Assembly (NCBI GenBank): GCA_002690925.1
Contig: NZGD01000237.1
Location: forward strand, 1 to 64,000
Length of the DNA stretch: 64,000 nucleotides
From: Rhodopirellula sp.
GTDB lineage: Bacteria > Planctomycetota > Planctomycetia > Pirellulales > Pirellulaceae
Direction of reading: 5' to 3'
Shown here: positions 8,971 to 17,909 of the stretch, one piece after another
Numbering within the stretch: position 1 is the first letter of the stretch
How the letters are laid out: each line of letters starts with the position of its first letter
Notes under the pieces: generated by a model
What the model was told of the DNA's origin: nothing
Databases searched by the model: none
Seen by the model: only the letters and a program-made list of their open reading frames with translations
Made by a program: the position numbers and the translations under genes

Positions 8971-9249
8971 CTAGCGACGCTTTTTAGCGGCTTTTTTCTT
9001 GGTAGAACGCTTTTTAGTAGCTTTCTTCTTGGTTGCTTTTTTCTTGGCGGCTTTCTTCTTAGTCGCCTTTTTCTTAGTTGCTTTCTTAGTTGCTTTTTTA
9101 GCAGCTTTTTTAGCAGCTTTTTTCTTAGTTGCCTTCTTCTTTGCAACTTTCTTCTTGGCGGCTTTCTTCTTAGTCGAACGCTTTGCAGCCTTCTTCTTAG
9201 TAGCCTTCTTCTTAGTAGCTGCTTTCTTCTTTGCTTTCTTCTTGGCCAC
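8971..9249 (-). CDS. Histone H1-like Lys/Ala-rich DNA-binding protein
   Basis: A 92-residue protein made almost only of Lys, Ala and Thr with a few Arg, in repeats of the type KKKAAKKKATKKK; more than half of the residues are basic. It resembles the C-terminal tail of histone H1 and bacterial proteins such as chlamydial Hc1/Hc2 or AlgP, which bind and compact DNA by charge. It starts with GTG at 9249, supported by GGAGG six bases upstream. It has its own terminator, so it is probably monocistronic and well expressed. There is no globular domain. The codon-level repeats make its length liable to change by slippage. In planctomycetes such proteins could contribute to the condensed nucleoid (inference). 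Confidence 0.85.
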   Translation of the reverse strand: MAKKKAKKKAATKKKATKKKAAKRSTKKKAAKKKVAKKKATKKKAAKKAAKKATKKATKKKATKKKAAKKKATKKKATKKRSTKKKAAKKRR

Positions 9250-9601
9250 GTTCTTCCTCCGCTGAGAAAGGAAACGTTGGCGAGTCCTCGAGACTTTTAA
9301 AGCAACACTTTAGAAGTCACCGGCCACGGCTCACCAACCGTCATGTGTGGTTGAATCTCTGAGCCTTGATGTCCAACATCGTTCCGGCTCATCCTTCCAA
9401 CCGTTTAAAACTGGGCGTAACTTTACGCGCTTCTACAAATTCCGCAACATGTTTTTTTAAAAAAAGTGGTTGCGTGCCAAAAAAAAATTGTTACGTGAAA
9501 GCTCTCTTTCCATTTAATTGAGCACTTTGGTGCGCACACGAACGTGCAAAACGGACGTAAGTAACGAAAGAAAAGTGAACAACGAGTATTTCCAGCCCAG
9601 T
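9250..9601. other. Intergenic region upstream of the histone-like gene (352 bp)
   Basis: This region should carry the leftward promoter of the histone-like gene. It also separates that gene from the end of the M50 protease gene. It has A- and T-rich runs around 9450-9500. I see no RNA gene, and the short open frames have no support. Confidence 0.4.
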
Positions 9602-10399
9602 TCAATAACCCATTCGGCTGCTTTGTTGAATCGCTTGAAAATTTGTCCAACCAAGCATCAAAAAAAGTATTCCTAAATACGTTTGGCCGTTTGTGAACCC
9701 ATAAAAACCAACCACACCCGCAACAATCACACTGACCCAAAGTGCTTGAATGATGTTACCGCCAGTCAACTGCACAACCGATTTTATCACTTGACCACCA
9801 TCCAGTGGCATCACAGGTAACAGGTTCAGCAAGGCCCATAGAATGCTCGGGAAGATGTACGAGGTGACAAGCACGAAGAGTCCTGGGCTATCGATTACGT
9901 TCCCTTCGACCAGAGATGGGACAAAGTTGAGAAATCGAGGCATCATATTGAACACAAACAGCTGATAACCGGCAAATTTCACAGCAATCACAACCAACAC
10001 ACCGGATCCGAGCTGGGCTAAGGGACCGGCAAGCGAAATCCAGATATTCTGCTTGGGAGTCAGCCCACCAAACGAGTGGTCTGTTGTGCGTGATCTTCCT
10101 GGAATCGCCATCCCACCGAAGTGATAAAGAACAATTGACGACTCAATTCCATAGCGACGAAACGCGAGTGAGTGCCCCAACTCATGGATCACGATTGACA
10201 CAAACAAACAAGCTGACCAGACCAGCAAAGTTTGCAGCAACCCGATGCTGTTGGCCCCCAGTAAGAAATCCAGATTACGCGATAGACTGTATCCAAAAAC
10301 GAATGCAGCGATCCAGAACGTCCACGACACGCGAATCGGAACATCAAACAAAGTGAATCGCAAATCGTACGGTGACTGAGCAGGTTCTTGCAGAAACAT
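9602..10399 (-). CDS. Site-2 protease family (M50) membrane metalloprotease
   Basis: A 265-residue integral membrane protein with about six hydrophobic segments. The zinc-binding motif HELGH is at residues 72-76 (SIVIHELGHSLAF) and the third-ligand motif PLDGG near 198-202 (LLPVMPLDGGQVI), both hallmarks of intramembrane M50 peptidases. The family cuts transmembrane segments, for example of anti-sigma factors. No PDZ domain is present, so it belongs with the short SpoIVFB-like type. The ATG at 10399 is used. The substrate is not evident from neighbours. It is separated by 212 bases from the upstream prolyl oligopeptidase gene on the same strand, so co-transcription is uncertain. Confidence 0.88.
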   Translation of the reverse strand: MFLQEPAQSPYDLRFTLFDVPIRVSWTFWIAAFVFGYSLSRNLDFLLGANSIGLLQTLLVWSACLFVSIVIHELGHSLAFRRYGIESSIVLYHFGGMAIPGRSRTTDHSFGGLTPKQNIWISLAGPLAQLGSGVLVVIAVKFAGYQLFVFNMMPRFLNFVPSLVEGNVIDSPGLFVLVTSYIFPSILWALLNLLPVMPLDGGQVIKSVVQLTGGNIIQALWVSVIVAGVVGFYGFTNGQTYLGILFLMLGWTNFQAIQQSSRMGY

Positions 10400-10611
10400 G
10401 TTACGGAAGGCCCCAACTCAGGGTGTTAAAAGCGAAAGAAAGGAAAAGGCAACCAAACTGGAGCGGCCTGACTGTTTCCCCAGTTAAAATAGAGCAAGAC
10501 AATCAATTGGTCGTCCCACCTTTGCTTTGCCAAACAAGACAGGTATTTGACTCTCAGCATGGGCACTGTTCATTAGCCGTCAAGCTGAGGCGAGATCACC
10601 GAGGCCGGGGA

Positions 10612-12759
10612 CTAGTTCAGATTCGCAATCAAAAAAGCCCACAGATCGGCATACTCATCAATTCGTTTACTGATAGGTGTCCCTGCTCCGTGACCCGCTC
10701 GGGTTTCGATTCTAATCAAGGTAGGGTGATCACAGCCTTGCGCTGCCTGTAAGGCAGCGGCAAACTTGAAACTATGTCCCGGAACCACTCGATCATCCCG
10801 TTCGGCTGTTGTTACCAGCGTTGCGGGATAGCATGTGCCACGTTTCAAATTATGAAGTGGTGAATAGGAAAGCAGGTTATCGATTTGATCTTCTTCATCA
10901 CTGCTTCCATACTCAGTGGCCCATGCCCAACCGATAGTGAATTTGTGATATCGCAGCATATCCATGACCCCAACGCCAGGCAGGCACGCGCCAAACAAAT
11001 CGGGGCGTTGAGTCATGACAGCCCCTACCAACAATCCACCATTACTACGTCCTTGCAGTGCCAGTCGACTTGGTTGTGTATAGCCTTCCTTGACAAGATA
11101 TTCTGCGGCAGCGATGCAGTCATTGAACACATTCTGCTTCTTGAGCCGCATGCCGTCTTCGTGCCATTGGCGACCATACTCGCCACCACCACGTAGATTG
11201 GCGACCGCATAAACACCACCACTTTCAACCCAGCCGACAGTTGCTGGCGAAAACGATGGTGTGATGGAGATATTGAATCCACCATACCCGTACAACAAGG
11301 TGCGATTGGATCCATCCAGTTTTGAATCTTTCCTTCGAGTCACGATGATTGGTACCGTCGTACCATCTTTGCTTTTGCAAAAAAGTTGCTCGGTCACAAA
11401 CTCTTCTACATTGAAATCAAGCTCGGGGCGTCGCCATAAACTGATGTTCCCATCCGGCAAACTCAAACGATAGATCGACGCAGGAGTGACGTAGTTGGCA
11501 AAGGAGAAAAAGGTTTCTTTCGCATCTCGCTTGCCTCCAAAGCCACTGACAGTACCAACACCGGGTAATTCAAGTTCACTCAACAGTCCACCATCCATAT
11601 CATGACGGGTGACCTTGCCACGGGCATCCTTCAACCAGCTGGCGTAAAATACTGACCCAAACAAATTCGCTCCTTGCAGAACATCGTCGGTTTGAGGAAT
11701 TATTTCACGCCACTGGCTCCGCTGGGATTGTTTCGTTGATACCGCGATCAAACGCCGTTTCGGCGCTTCATGGTCGGTCATGAAAAATAACGTGTCACCA
11801 TCGGCAGCAACCCACTCATATTCTGCATCAAAACCAGTGATAAGCGGTTCCACTTTGGAATCCGATTGCTGCAAGTCCTTGATGAATATCTGCGACTTTG
11901 GTTCGCTACCTTTCCAATTCTGGATGATCAGATATCTGCCGTCATCAGTCACAGCAGGTGAAAATCCCCATTTGGGATGGTCCGGTCGCTCTAAAATGAG
12001 CTGATCTTCGCTTTGCGGGTCTCCGATCCTGTGAAAATACATCCTCTGGTTTTCATTGGTGCCTGTCAGTTCCTGCCCTTCCAGTGGTTCTGCATACCTT
12101 CCGTAGAAGAAACCACTCCCGTCAGGCATCCAAGCGATGCTACTGAACTTTACCCACTGAACCAAATCTTCAAGATCTTTACCTGAAGCAACATCGCGAA
12201 CCTTCCAAGTCCGCCAATCACTGCCACCATCGGCTAATCCATAAGCAAGCAATTTCCCGTCTTTGCTTGCTACAGCACCCGCTAAGGCAACGGTGCCATC
12301 CTGGCTCAACGTATTAGGGTTCAGCAGAACCTCACGCGGAGCTTCCAGAGAAGTGGATTTGTAGTACACACTTTGGTTTTGAAGCCCGTCATTGTGGGTG
12401 TAAAAATAAGTGTCGCCTCGATGACTAGGCATCCCGAATCGCTCATAGTTCCACAACTTTTTGAGCCTTTGTTGCATCATTTTTCGAGCGGGAATTGATT
12501 GCAAATAACTTTGCGTGATTTTATTTTCTGCCGCTATCCACTCCGCTGTCTGTTCACTTTCAGTGTCTTCTAACCAGCGATACGGATCAGAAACCTTCCT
12601 ACCGTGATAATCATCGACAACATCCATTACCTTCGTTTCTGGATACTTCATTTTGTTTGTGCCAGCATCTTGGGATTTCTCCTGAGCTTGTAAAACATCA
12701 GAAGTGAGGTTGAAAACAACGAAAAGTGACACCAAGCAACGGAAAAGATGTAAATTCAC
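10612..12759 (-). CDS. Prolyl oligopeptidase (S9A) with signal peptide
   Basis: About 715 residues from a GTG at 12759. That start has AAGGA some eight bases upstream and begins a hydrophobic export signal (VNLHLFRCLVSLFVVFNL). An N-terminal beta-propeller starts with YPETKVMDVVDDYHGRKVSDPYRWLED, the standard S9A opening. A C-terminal alpha/beta hydrolase domain has the nucleophile in GRSNGGLLVG, the acid in ERDDRVVPGHS and the histidine in RAGHGAG. The enzyme cleaves short proline-containing peptides, here probably in the periplasm. The frame stays open to 12870 through a TTG that would overlap comEC; this is unlikely. Divergent promoters for this gene and comEC would lie in 12760-12846. Confidence 0.9.
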   Translation of the reverse strand: MNLHLFRCLVSLFVVFNLTSDVLQAQEKSQDAGTNKMKYPETKVMDVVDDYHGRKVSDPYRWLEDTESEQTAEWIAAENKITQSYLQSIPARKMMQQRLKKLWNYERFGMPSHRGDTYFYTHNDGLQNQSVYYKSTSLEAPREVLLNPNTLSQDGTVALAGAVASKDGKLLAYGLADGGSDWRTWKVRDVASGKDLEDLVQWVKFSSIAWMPDGSGFFYGRYAEPLEGQELTGTNENQRMYFHRIGDPQSEDQLILERPDHPKWGFSPAVTDDGRYLIIQNWKGSEPKSQIFIKDLQQSDSKVEPLITGFDAEYEWVAADGDTLFFMTDHEAPKRRLIAVSTKQSQRSQWREIIPQTDDVLQGANLFGSVFYASWLKDARGKVTRHDMDGGLLSELELPGVGTVSGFGGKRDAKETFFSFANYVTPASIYRLSLPDGNISLWRRPELDFNVEEFVTEQLFCKSKDGTTVPIIVTRRKDSKLDGSNRTLLYGYGGFNISITPSFSPATVGWVESGGVYAVANLRGGGEYGRQWHEDGMRLKKQNVFNDCIAAAEYLVKEGYTQPSRLALQGRSNGGLLVGAVMTQRPDLFGACLPGVGVMDMLRYHKFTIGWAWATEYGSSDEEDQIDNLLSYSPLHNLKRGTCYPATLVTTAERDDRVVPGHSFKFAAALQAAQGCDHPTLIRIETRAGHGAGTPISKRIDEYADLWAFLIANLN

Positions 12760-12846
12760 TTGGAAGATCCTTGTCAGAAAAAGCTCGAAATCTTGGATGC
12801 GATGATCACCACCGCATGCCCCACAAGATAACCGAGTTGGGGAGAG

Positions 12847-15453
12847 ATGAACGCGTTGATTGGGGCACAAAATTTCTATTCGTGGTTAATCACCTATTTG
12901 CCTAGGTCACCTCAGTCCTGGGTTAACCAGCTACCCATGTTGTTGATCGCTGTGGCCACGATTGCCGGGGTCCTGTTGGATTCCTGCTTCTCGCCGAGTC
13001 CTTCGACCGCGATGTGCACCTTCTCGGTATTCGGTTGGTTGATTGCGATTGCGATCTGTCTGATGCTGCTCATTCGAGCGACCCCCTCCATCCGTCGGGT
13101 AATCGCAATCCTGGTGTTTGTGCCATTTGGCGGGTACTTGCATCGCACTCAAAGCGATCTGTATCACAGTCGCACGATCATGCAATATTTGTGTTTGACC
13201 GAGCAGCCCACCGTCATCCACGGGATTGTCGATCGCCCGCCGACGCTGCGTAATCGGCAATCACGACTCGATGTTGCCGCGCACCATCGCTCTCCGTGGC
13301 AAACTCAAATCGAAGTTGAAATCACCGAACTAAGAGTGGGGCAGGATTTCGAACGTTCGAATGGCAGAGTGCTGGTCGTCGTCGAGGGCCGTTATCAGGA
13401 TCTATTGCCGGGTGACGTAATCGAGGCCTACGGAAAATTATGTCAGTTCCATCCACCTAGCAATCCGGGACAACAGGACCTACGGCCTAGATACCGGTAT
13501 CGTGATTTGCAGGCACGGTTCAAAGTCAGTGCTCCCAGCCAAATCATCACATTGCCCGAAACAGCAGGTATTCAAAGAGTGGTTCAACGATGGCTTGCCC
13601 AATTTGCTGCCATCGGGCGTGATGAATTATTGCAACACACATCTGCCTCGGCTGGTCCGCTTGCAGTAGCTATGGTGCTAGGCCAACGTGACTACATCGA
13701 CGATGCCACAAGTGATTTACTGCTGGTTACTGGCACAGCTCATCTTCTATCTGTCAGTGGCATGCACTTAGCAATCCTGGTCGTTTTGGCAAACTTGCTT
13801 GCGACGCTGGTACGGTTGCCGATGAGGGCAAAGATCCTCTTCATTCTTTTGTTTTGTCTATTTTACACATCCCTTACCGGGGCCCGACCACCCGTCATTC
13901 GCGCCGCGGTTCTAGTCGGAGTCTTCTTGGGGGCCGTTTGGCTGCGACGAGTGAATCAACCGATCAATACTTTGTCAGTCGCCGCCATGATTTTGATTCT
14001 GATCAACCCTGGAAATGTTGTGAACATCGGTGTTCAACTCTCGTTTCTGGCAGTAACAACACTCGTCCTGTGTGCGAGAAAATTCGCCCGTGAGCCTGAT
14101 GATACTGTTCATGATGATCAAGACAAACTATTGGATGAACTGATCGATACTGGCAGAAGTAGCTTGCTGGTGCATGCAGAATACTTAGGCAGAAAAATGC
14201 GGCAGTTGTTGTGGTTCAGTTGTTGTGTCACCATGATCTGCATGCCATTGGTCTGGTATGAATTTCACGTTGTCTCACCAATTAGTGTGCTAGTGAATCT
14301 GCTATTGGCACCATGCCTGGTGGTTGCTTTGGGGTCGGGGATATTAGTAATCGCAACGGGTGTGTTCCATGAGTCGCTTGCGATCGTCCCCAGTTGGATT
14401 TGCAGCCAAACGCTGGAAGGGATGCAGTGGGTGATGTCGGTAGCATCGGACATACCATGCGGCCACGCATGGTTACCTGCACCGCCAGGTTATTGGGTCG
14501 TCATCTTTTACGTTCTGCTGACAACAAGTTTTTTCCTGCCATACCATGTCAGGTGGCTTCGCATTAGCCGGTGTCTCTGGGTTGGAATCTGGATAGCGGC
14601 AGCTTATGGATTGGCCACTGGTGGGCGGAGCGCACCTAAAGGTACTTTGGAGGCAACTTTCTTGGATGTAGGCCACGGAACTTGCGTTATCTTGCGTCTG
14701 CCATCGAAGGAAGTGTGGATGTACGACTGTGGTCGGCTCGGAAATGAATCATATAGTAGTGCTGGTATCGATCGTGCACTCTGGTCTCTGGGGATCACAC
14801 GACTCAATGGAATCATTCTCTCCCATGCTGATTCTGATCACTTCAATGCGCTACCTGGCCTCCTGAAACGATTCCACGTTAACTGTGTGATTACGCCACC
14901 GGGGATGCTTAGCGAGCCGGAATCGGCGTTGATCCCTATTCAGGATTCGATCAAGCGTTACCAGATTGATGTCAAGGAAGCGCACCACAATATTGGATGG
15001 ACCAAGTCTGAGAAATTGGGGCATGCAGGTTACCGGTTTTCGCAAACATTCCGAGTCTTACATCCACCTCTCGAGCGTTTGCCTGGCAGCGATAACGCTA
15101 ATAGTCTTGTGTTGCACCTGTGTTGGCGTGGCCGAAGCATGATCCTTCCCGGTGACCTTGAACCTCCCGGCACCGCCATACTTATCAATCTGCCGCGCCC
15201 GAATCCGGGAGGTATTTTGATGGCCCCACACCACGGCAGCCTTAGAATGGATGCAGCGTCTGTTCTGGCTTGGGCACGCCCCGGGGAAACGATCGTCAGT
15301 GGTGGCGAGAGGGCCCGCAAACCAGAAGTACTGAAAATGCTCTCAGCGCATGGCTCGGATGTACATGTAACAGCAGTTGCCGGTGCCATTCGTGTTCAAA
15401 TCGGAAAAGAGGGTGAGGTTTGTATCGAAGAATGGGATTCTGCGAGTTGGTGA
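12847..15453 (+). CDS. comEC: ComEC/Rec2 family DNA-uptake channel
   Basis: An 868-residue membrane protein with the full family layout. The N-terminal region has three hydrophobic segments and a DUF4131-type soluble part. The competence domain follows (about 260-560) with TAHLLSVSGMHLAILV and many membrane helices. The C-terminal metallo-beta-lactamase-like domain (about 598-860) has FLDVGHGTCVIL, LSHADSDHFNALPGLL and MAPHHGSLRM. ComEC moves single-stranded DNA across the inner membrane during natural transformation. The HADSDH ligand set suggests the hydrolase-like domain may keep metal and nuclease activity. The ATG at 12847 follows GGGGAGAG. No other com gene is adjacent. Confidence 0.93.
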   Translation: MNALIGAQNFYSWLITYLPRSPQSWVNQLPMLLIAVATIAGVLLDSCFSPSPSTAMCTFSVFGWLIAIAICLMLLIRATPSIRRVIAILVFVPFGGYLHRTQSDLYHSRTIMQYLCLTEQPTVIHGIVDRPPTLRNRQSRLDVAAHHRSPWQTQIEVEITELRVGQDFERSNGRVLVVVEGRYQDLLPGDVIEAYGKLCQFHPPSNPGQQDLRPRYRYRDLQARFKVSAPSQIITLPETAGIQRVVQRWLAQFAAIGRDELLQHTSASAGPLAVAMVLGQRDYIDDATSDLLLVTGTAHLLSVSGMHLAILVVLANLLATLVRLPMRAKILFILLFCLFYTSLTGARPPVIRAAVLVGVFLGAVWLRRVNQPINTLSVAAMILILINPGNVVNIGVQLSFLAVTTLVLCARKFAREPDDTVHDDQDKLLDELIDTGRSSLLVHAEYLGRKMRQLLWFSCCVTMICMPLVWYEFHVVSPISVLVNLLLAPCLVVALGSGILVIATGVFHESLAIVPSWICSQTLEGMQWVMSVASDIPCGHAWLPAPPGYWVVIFYVLLTTSFFLPYHVRWLRISRCLWVGIWIAAAYGLATGGRSAPKGTLEATFLDVGHGTCVILRLPSKEVWMYDCGRLGNESYSSAGIDRALWSLGITRLNGIILSHADSDHFNALPGLLKRFHVNCVITPPGMLSEPESALIPIQDSIKRYQIDVKEAHHNIGWTKSEKLGHAGYRFSQTFRVLHPPLERLPGSDNANSLVLHLCWRGRSMILPGDLEPPGTAILINLPRPNPGGILMAPHHGSLRMDAASVLAWARPGETIVSGGERARKPEVLKMLSAHGSDVHVTAVAGAIRVQIGKEGEVCIEEWDSASW

Positions 15454-15566
15454 GGCAACATTACGGTATGAAAGGGTGGCCTGTGGGCTGAAAATGATTG
15501 CTGAATGATTACGATTGATGGCTGTCTACAATCTACTAAAACTTCCTCTAGCTTACCGATCATTCC

Positions 15567-16496
15567 ATGCTCGCCTTTCTTAGCGAGATTTCGATCACCT
15601 GCGTTTTTGCCAGCTACTTTGTTGTGCTGGTGCTGGAATTGCTGCGTCTGTTGGGACGACTTCCCGGCCGACGGTTATTCGTAATCACAATGATGTCAGT
15701 GGGTTTGTTCACTCACGTCTGTTACCTGCTACTGCGGGCAACCACATTGGAAGGTGTGGCGGGACAAAGCCAGGAAGTGGGCCTGTTGGCGACTTGGTCG
15801 GATTGGTCGCTTTTGTTGGCCCTGGGCTTGGCGAGTGCATTCTTCGTGCTTTATCTACGACGCCCTGAAACAATCATCAGCTTTTTCTTCCTCCCTGCTG
15901 TCATGAGCTTGCTGGGACTAGCCATCGCCTTGGGTAACCGCCCCCCATTCAGTCGCACCGAAGCGGTCGAAGTATGGCGCACGGTTCACGCTATTGCGAT
16001 GATGGCTGGTTCGACTGCTGTCCTCATCGGATTTCTGGCTGGGATCATGTATTTGGTGCAATCTCGAAGATTAAAACAGAAGCGAGCGGGATCTTCATTC
16101 CGTCTGCCAACCCTCGAGTTCTTGGACAGGTTAAATCGGCGATGTCTTGTGGGAAGCACTACTGCTGTCGGCATTGGTTTGATCGCCGGTGTTGTGATGA
16201 ATCTGAATCGTTGGGGTAGTATTGGTTGGACAGATCGTGGAGTTCTTCTAAGCACTCTTCTTCTGATCTGGCTTCTGATCGCGACAGGTGTTGAATACTT
16301 TTACGCTCCCGCCAGTCGAGGCAGAAAAGCTGTCTACCTCACACTTGCGAGTGGAGGCTTTCTTGTCTTGGCAATGATTGGAGTCCTCACCACCTCGCAT
16401 GGGCAAACGGATGATGATTCATCTTCGATTAAGGAGGTTGGGCGAACAGCTACACCGCGGATCGAATGGCTCATTGCAACGGAGGACATTCGATGA
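15567..16496 (+). CDS. hemX: HemX/CcsA-type cytochrome c assembly membrane protein
   Basis: A 309-residue protein with about eight transmembrane helices and the CcsA/HemX pattern: a conserved Trp/His region (WRTVHAIAMMAGSTAVLIGFLAGIMYLVQSR, about 135-165) and later helices ending in LTTSHGQ. HemX proteins sit next to hemA in many bacteria and affect glutamyl-tRNA reductase level or heme handling; CcsA paralogues bind heme for cytochrome c ligation. The stop codon overlaps the hemA start (ATGA at 16493-16496), so the two are translationally coupled, which supports the HemX assignment over a true CcsA. The last 20 residues are polar and cytosolic and contain the hemA ribosome binding site. Confidence 0.82.
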   Translation: MLAFLSEISITCVFASYFVVLVLELLRLLGRLPGRRLFVITMMSVGLFTHVCYLLLRATTLEGVAGQSQEVGLLATWSDWSLLLALGLASAFFVLYLRRPETIISFFFLPAVMSLLGLAIALGNRPPFSRTEAVEVWRTVHAIAMMAGSTAVLIGFLAGIMYLVQSRRLKQKRAGSSFRLPTLEFLDRLNRRCLVGSTTAVGIGLIAGVVMNLNRWGSIGWTDRGVLLSTLLLIWLLIATGVEYFYAPASRGRKAVYLTLASGGFLVLAMIGVLTTSHGQTDDDSSSIKEVGRTATPRIEWLIATEDIR

Positions 16497-17770
16497 AGTT
16501 GTTAATGATTGGTTGCAGTCACCATGACGCTGCTGTTGAGTTTCGAGAAAAGATATCTTTCACTAGTGACCAGGTTGGTCAGGCAGTGAATGCTTTTCGT
16601 CAACGTTTCCCTTCATCGGAAATCGTACTGATCAGTACTTGCAATCGCGTTGAACTTTATGCGACTGCGGGAAACGACAGCGAACTTGATCGGGATGACG
16701 TGGCCTCGTTTTTGGCAGATCAGCATCAGTTGAAAGCTGATGAGATCATGGACCAGATGATTTATCGTGCTGGATCCGATGCAGTCGAACATCTTTTTAC
16801 GGTTGCTGCCAGTCTCGATAGTATGGTCGTAGGCGAGGCACAAATCCTGTCCCAGGTCAAACAAGCCTATGACATCGCCTGTAATTCTGGATCAGCCGGT
16901 CCTCTCACTCACTCAGTATTTCAAGCTGCAAATCGTGCCGCAAAGCGGGTCCAGCAGGAAACATCGATACATCGCCGAAGGGTCAGCGTGCCCAGCGTCG
17001 CTGTTGGCGAAGTTGCAACCGAAGTGTTTGATACGCTTCACGACAAGCGAGTCGTGCTCTGCGGTGCTGGTGAAATGGGTGAAGAAACCTTGCGTTATCT
17101 GAAACAGGGTGGCGCCAGCGATATTTGCATCATCAATCGAAGTTACGATCGTGCAGTGGCGCTTGCCAATACATTCAACGCAGAGTCGGCGTTGTGGGAT
17201 GATCTGCAGGAACAGGTCGTCGGTGCTGATCTATTGATTGGTACGACCTCCGCAACCGAACCCATTTTGAACGAAACGAATTTCCTACCACTACATGCCA
17301 AACGCAAGAATCGGCTGTTGCTGATTCTCGACTTGGCAGTTCCCCGGGATTTTGAACCATCAATCGGTGAATTATCGAATGTCTATTTGTACGGTATCGA
17401 TGATTTGCAGTCAGCCTGTGACCGAAATCGCCGTGAACGTCAGAAAGAATGGCCCAAAGCCAAACAAGTGATCTCCGAAGAAACGCAGCGTTTCATGCAG
17501 GCGTTCAATCACAAGGCAACCGGTCCGGTCATTCAAAGGCTACGCGAGCAAGCGCAGGATCTCAAGAAAGACGAACTGAATCGATTGATCAACAAACTCC
17601 GGTTGGAAGACCTTGATCCCTCAGCCCATAAAGAAATCGAAAGGTCATTTGACCGGCTGATCAACAAGCTCTTGCACCCACCGTTGGCGTCTCTACGTGA
17701 TGACGCAGCAGAAGGTCATCGTCGCGGTTTGCTTGAAGCACTGCGTCATCTCTTCAACTTAGGCGAGTGA
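16493..17770 (+). CDS. hemA: Glutamyl-tRNA reductase
   Basis: A 425-residue cytosolic enzyme making glutamate-1-semialdehyde from Glu-tRNA with NADPH, the first step of C5-pathway tetrapyrrole synthesis. The catalytic cysteine lies in LISTCNRVELYA. The conserved GEAQILSQVKQAY block, the Rossmann segment VVLCGAGEMGEETLRYL and the C-terminal dimerisation helix (about 320-425) are all present. The ATG at 16493 is chosen because CGGAGG precedes it and it overlaps the hemX stop; an upstream in-frame start at 16466 would lie inside hemX and has no support. No other heme gene follows. Confidence 0.96.
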   Translation: MKLLMIGCSHHDAAVEFREKISFTSDQVGQAVNAFRQRFPSSEIVLISTCNRVELYATAGNDSELDRDDVASFLADQHQLKADEIMDQMIYRAGSDAVEHLFTVAASLDSMVVGEAQILSQVKQAYDIACNSGSAGPLTHSVFQAANRAAKRVQQETSIHRRRVSVPSVAVGEVATEVFDTLHDKRVVLCGAGEMGEETLRYLKQGGASDICIINRSYDRAVALANTFNAESALWDDLQEQVVGADLLIGTTSATEPILNETNFLPLHAKRKNRLLLILDLAVPRDFEPSIGELSNVYLYGIDDLQSACDRNRRERQKEWPKAKQVISEETQRFMQAFNHKATGPVIQRLREQAQDLKKDELNRLINKLRLEDLDPSAHKEIERSFDRLINKLLHPPLASLRDDAAEGHRRGLLEALRHLFNLGE

Positions 17771-17909
17771 TTTGCTTAGAGTCCTGATGAGTCTTTGAAC
17801 AATCAGGGCCCTTAGACGTCGAGGACAGACAGCGAGTAGCAACAAACGCACCCTGTCGGAACTCTTTGGGCGAAGAAAACGCCGCACGCAAACCTAATGA
17901 CTGGAATGT

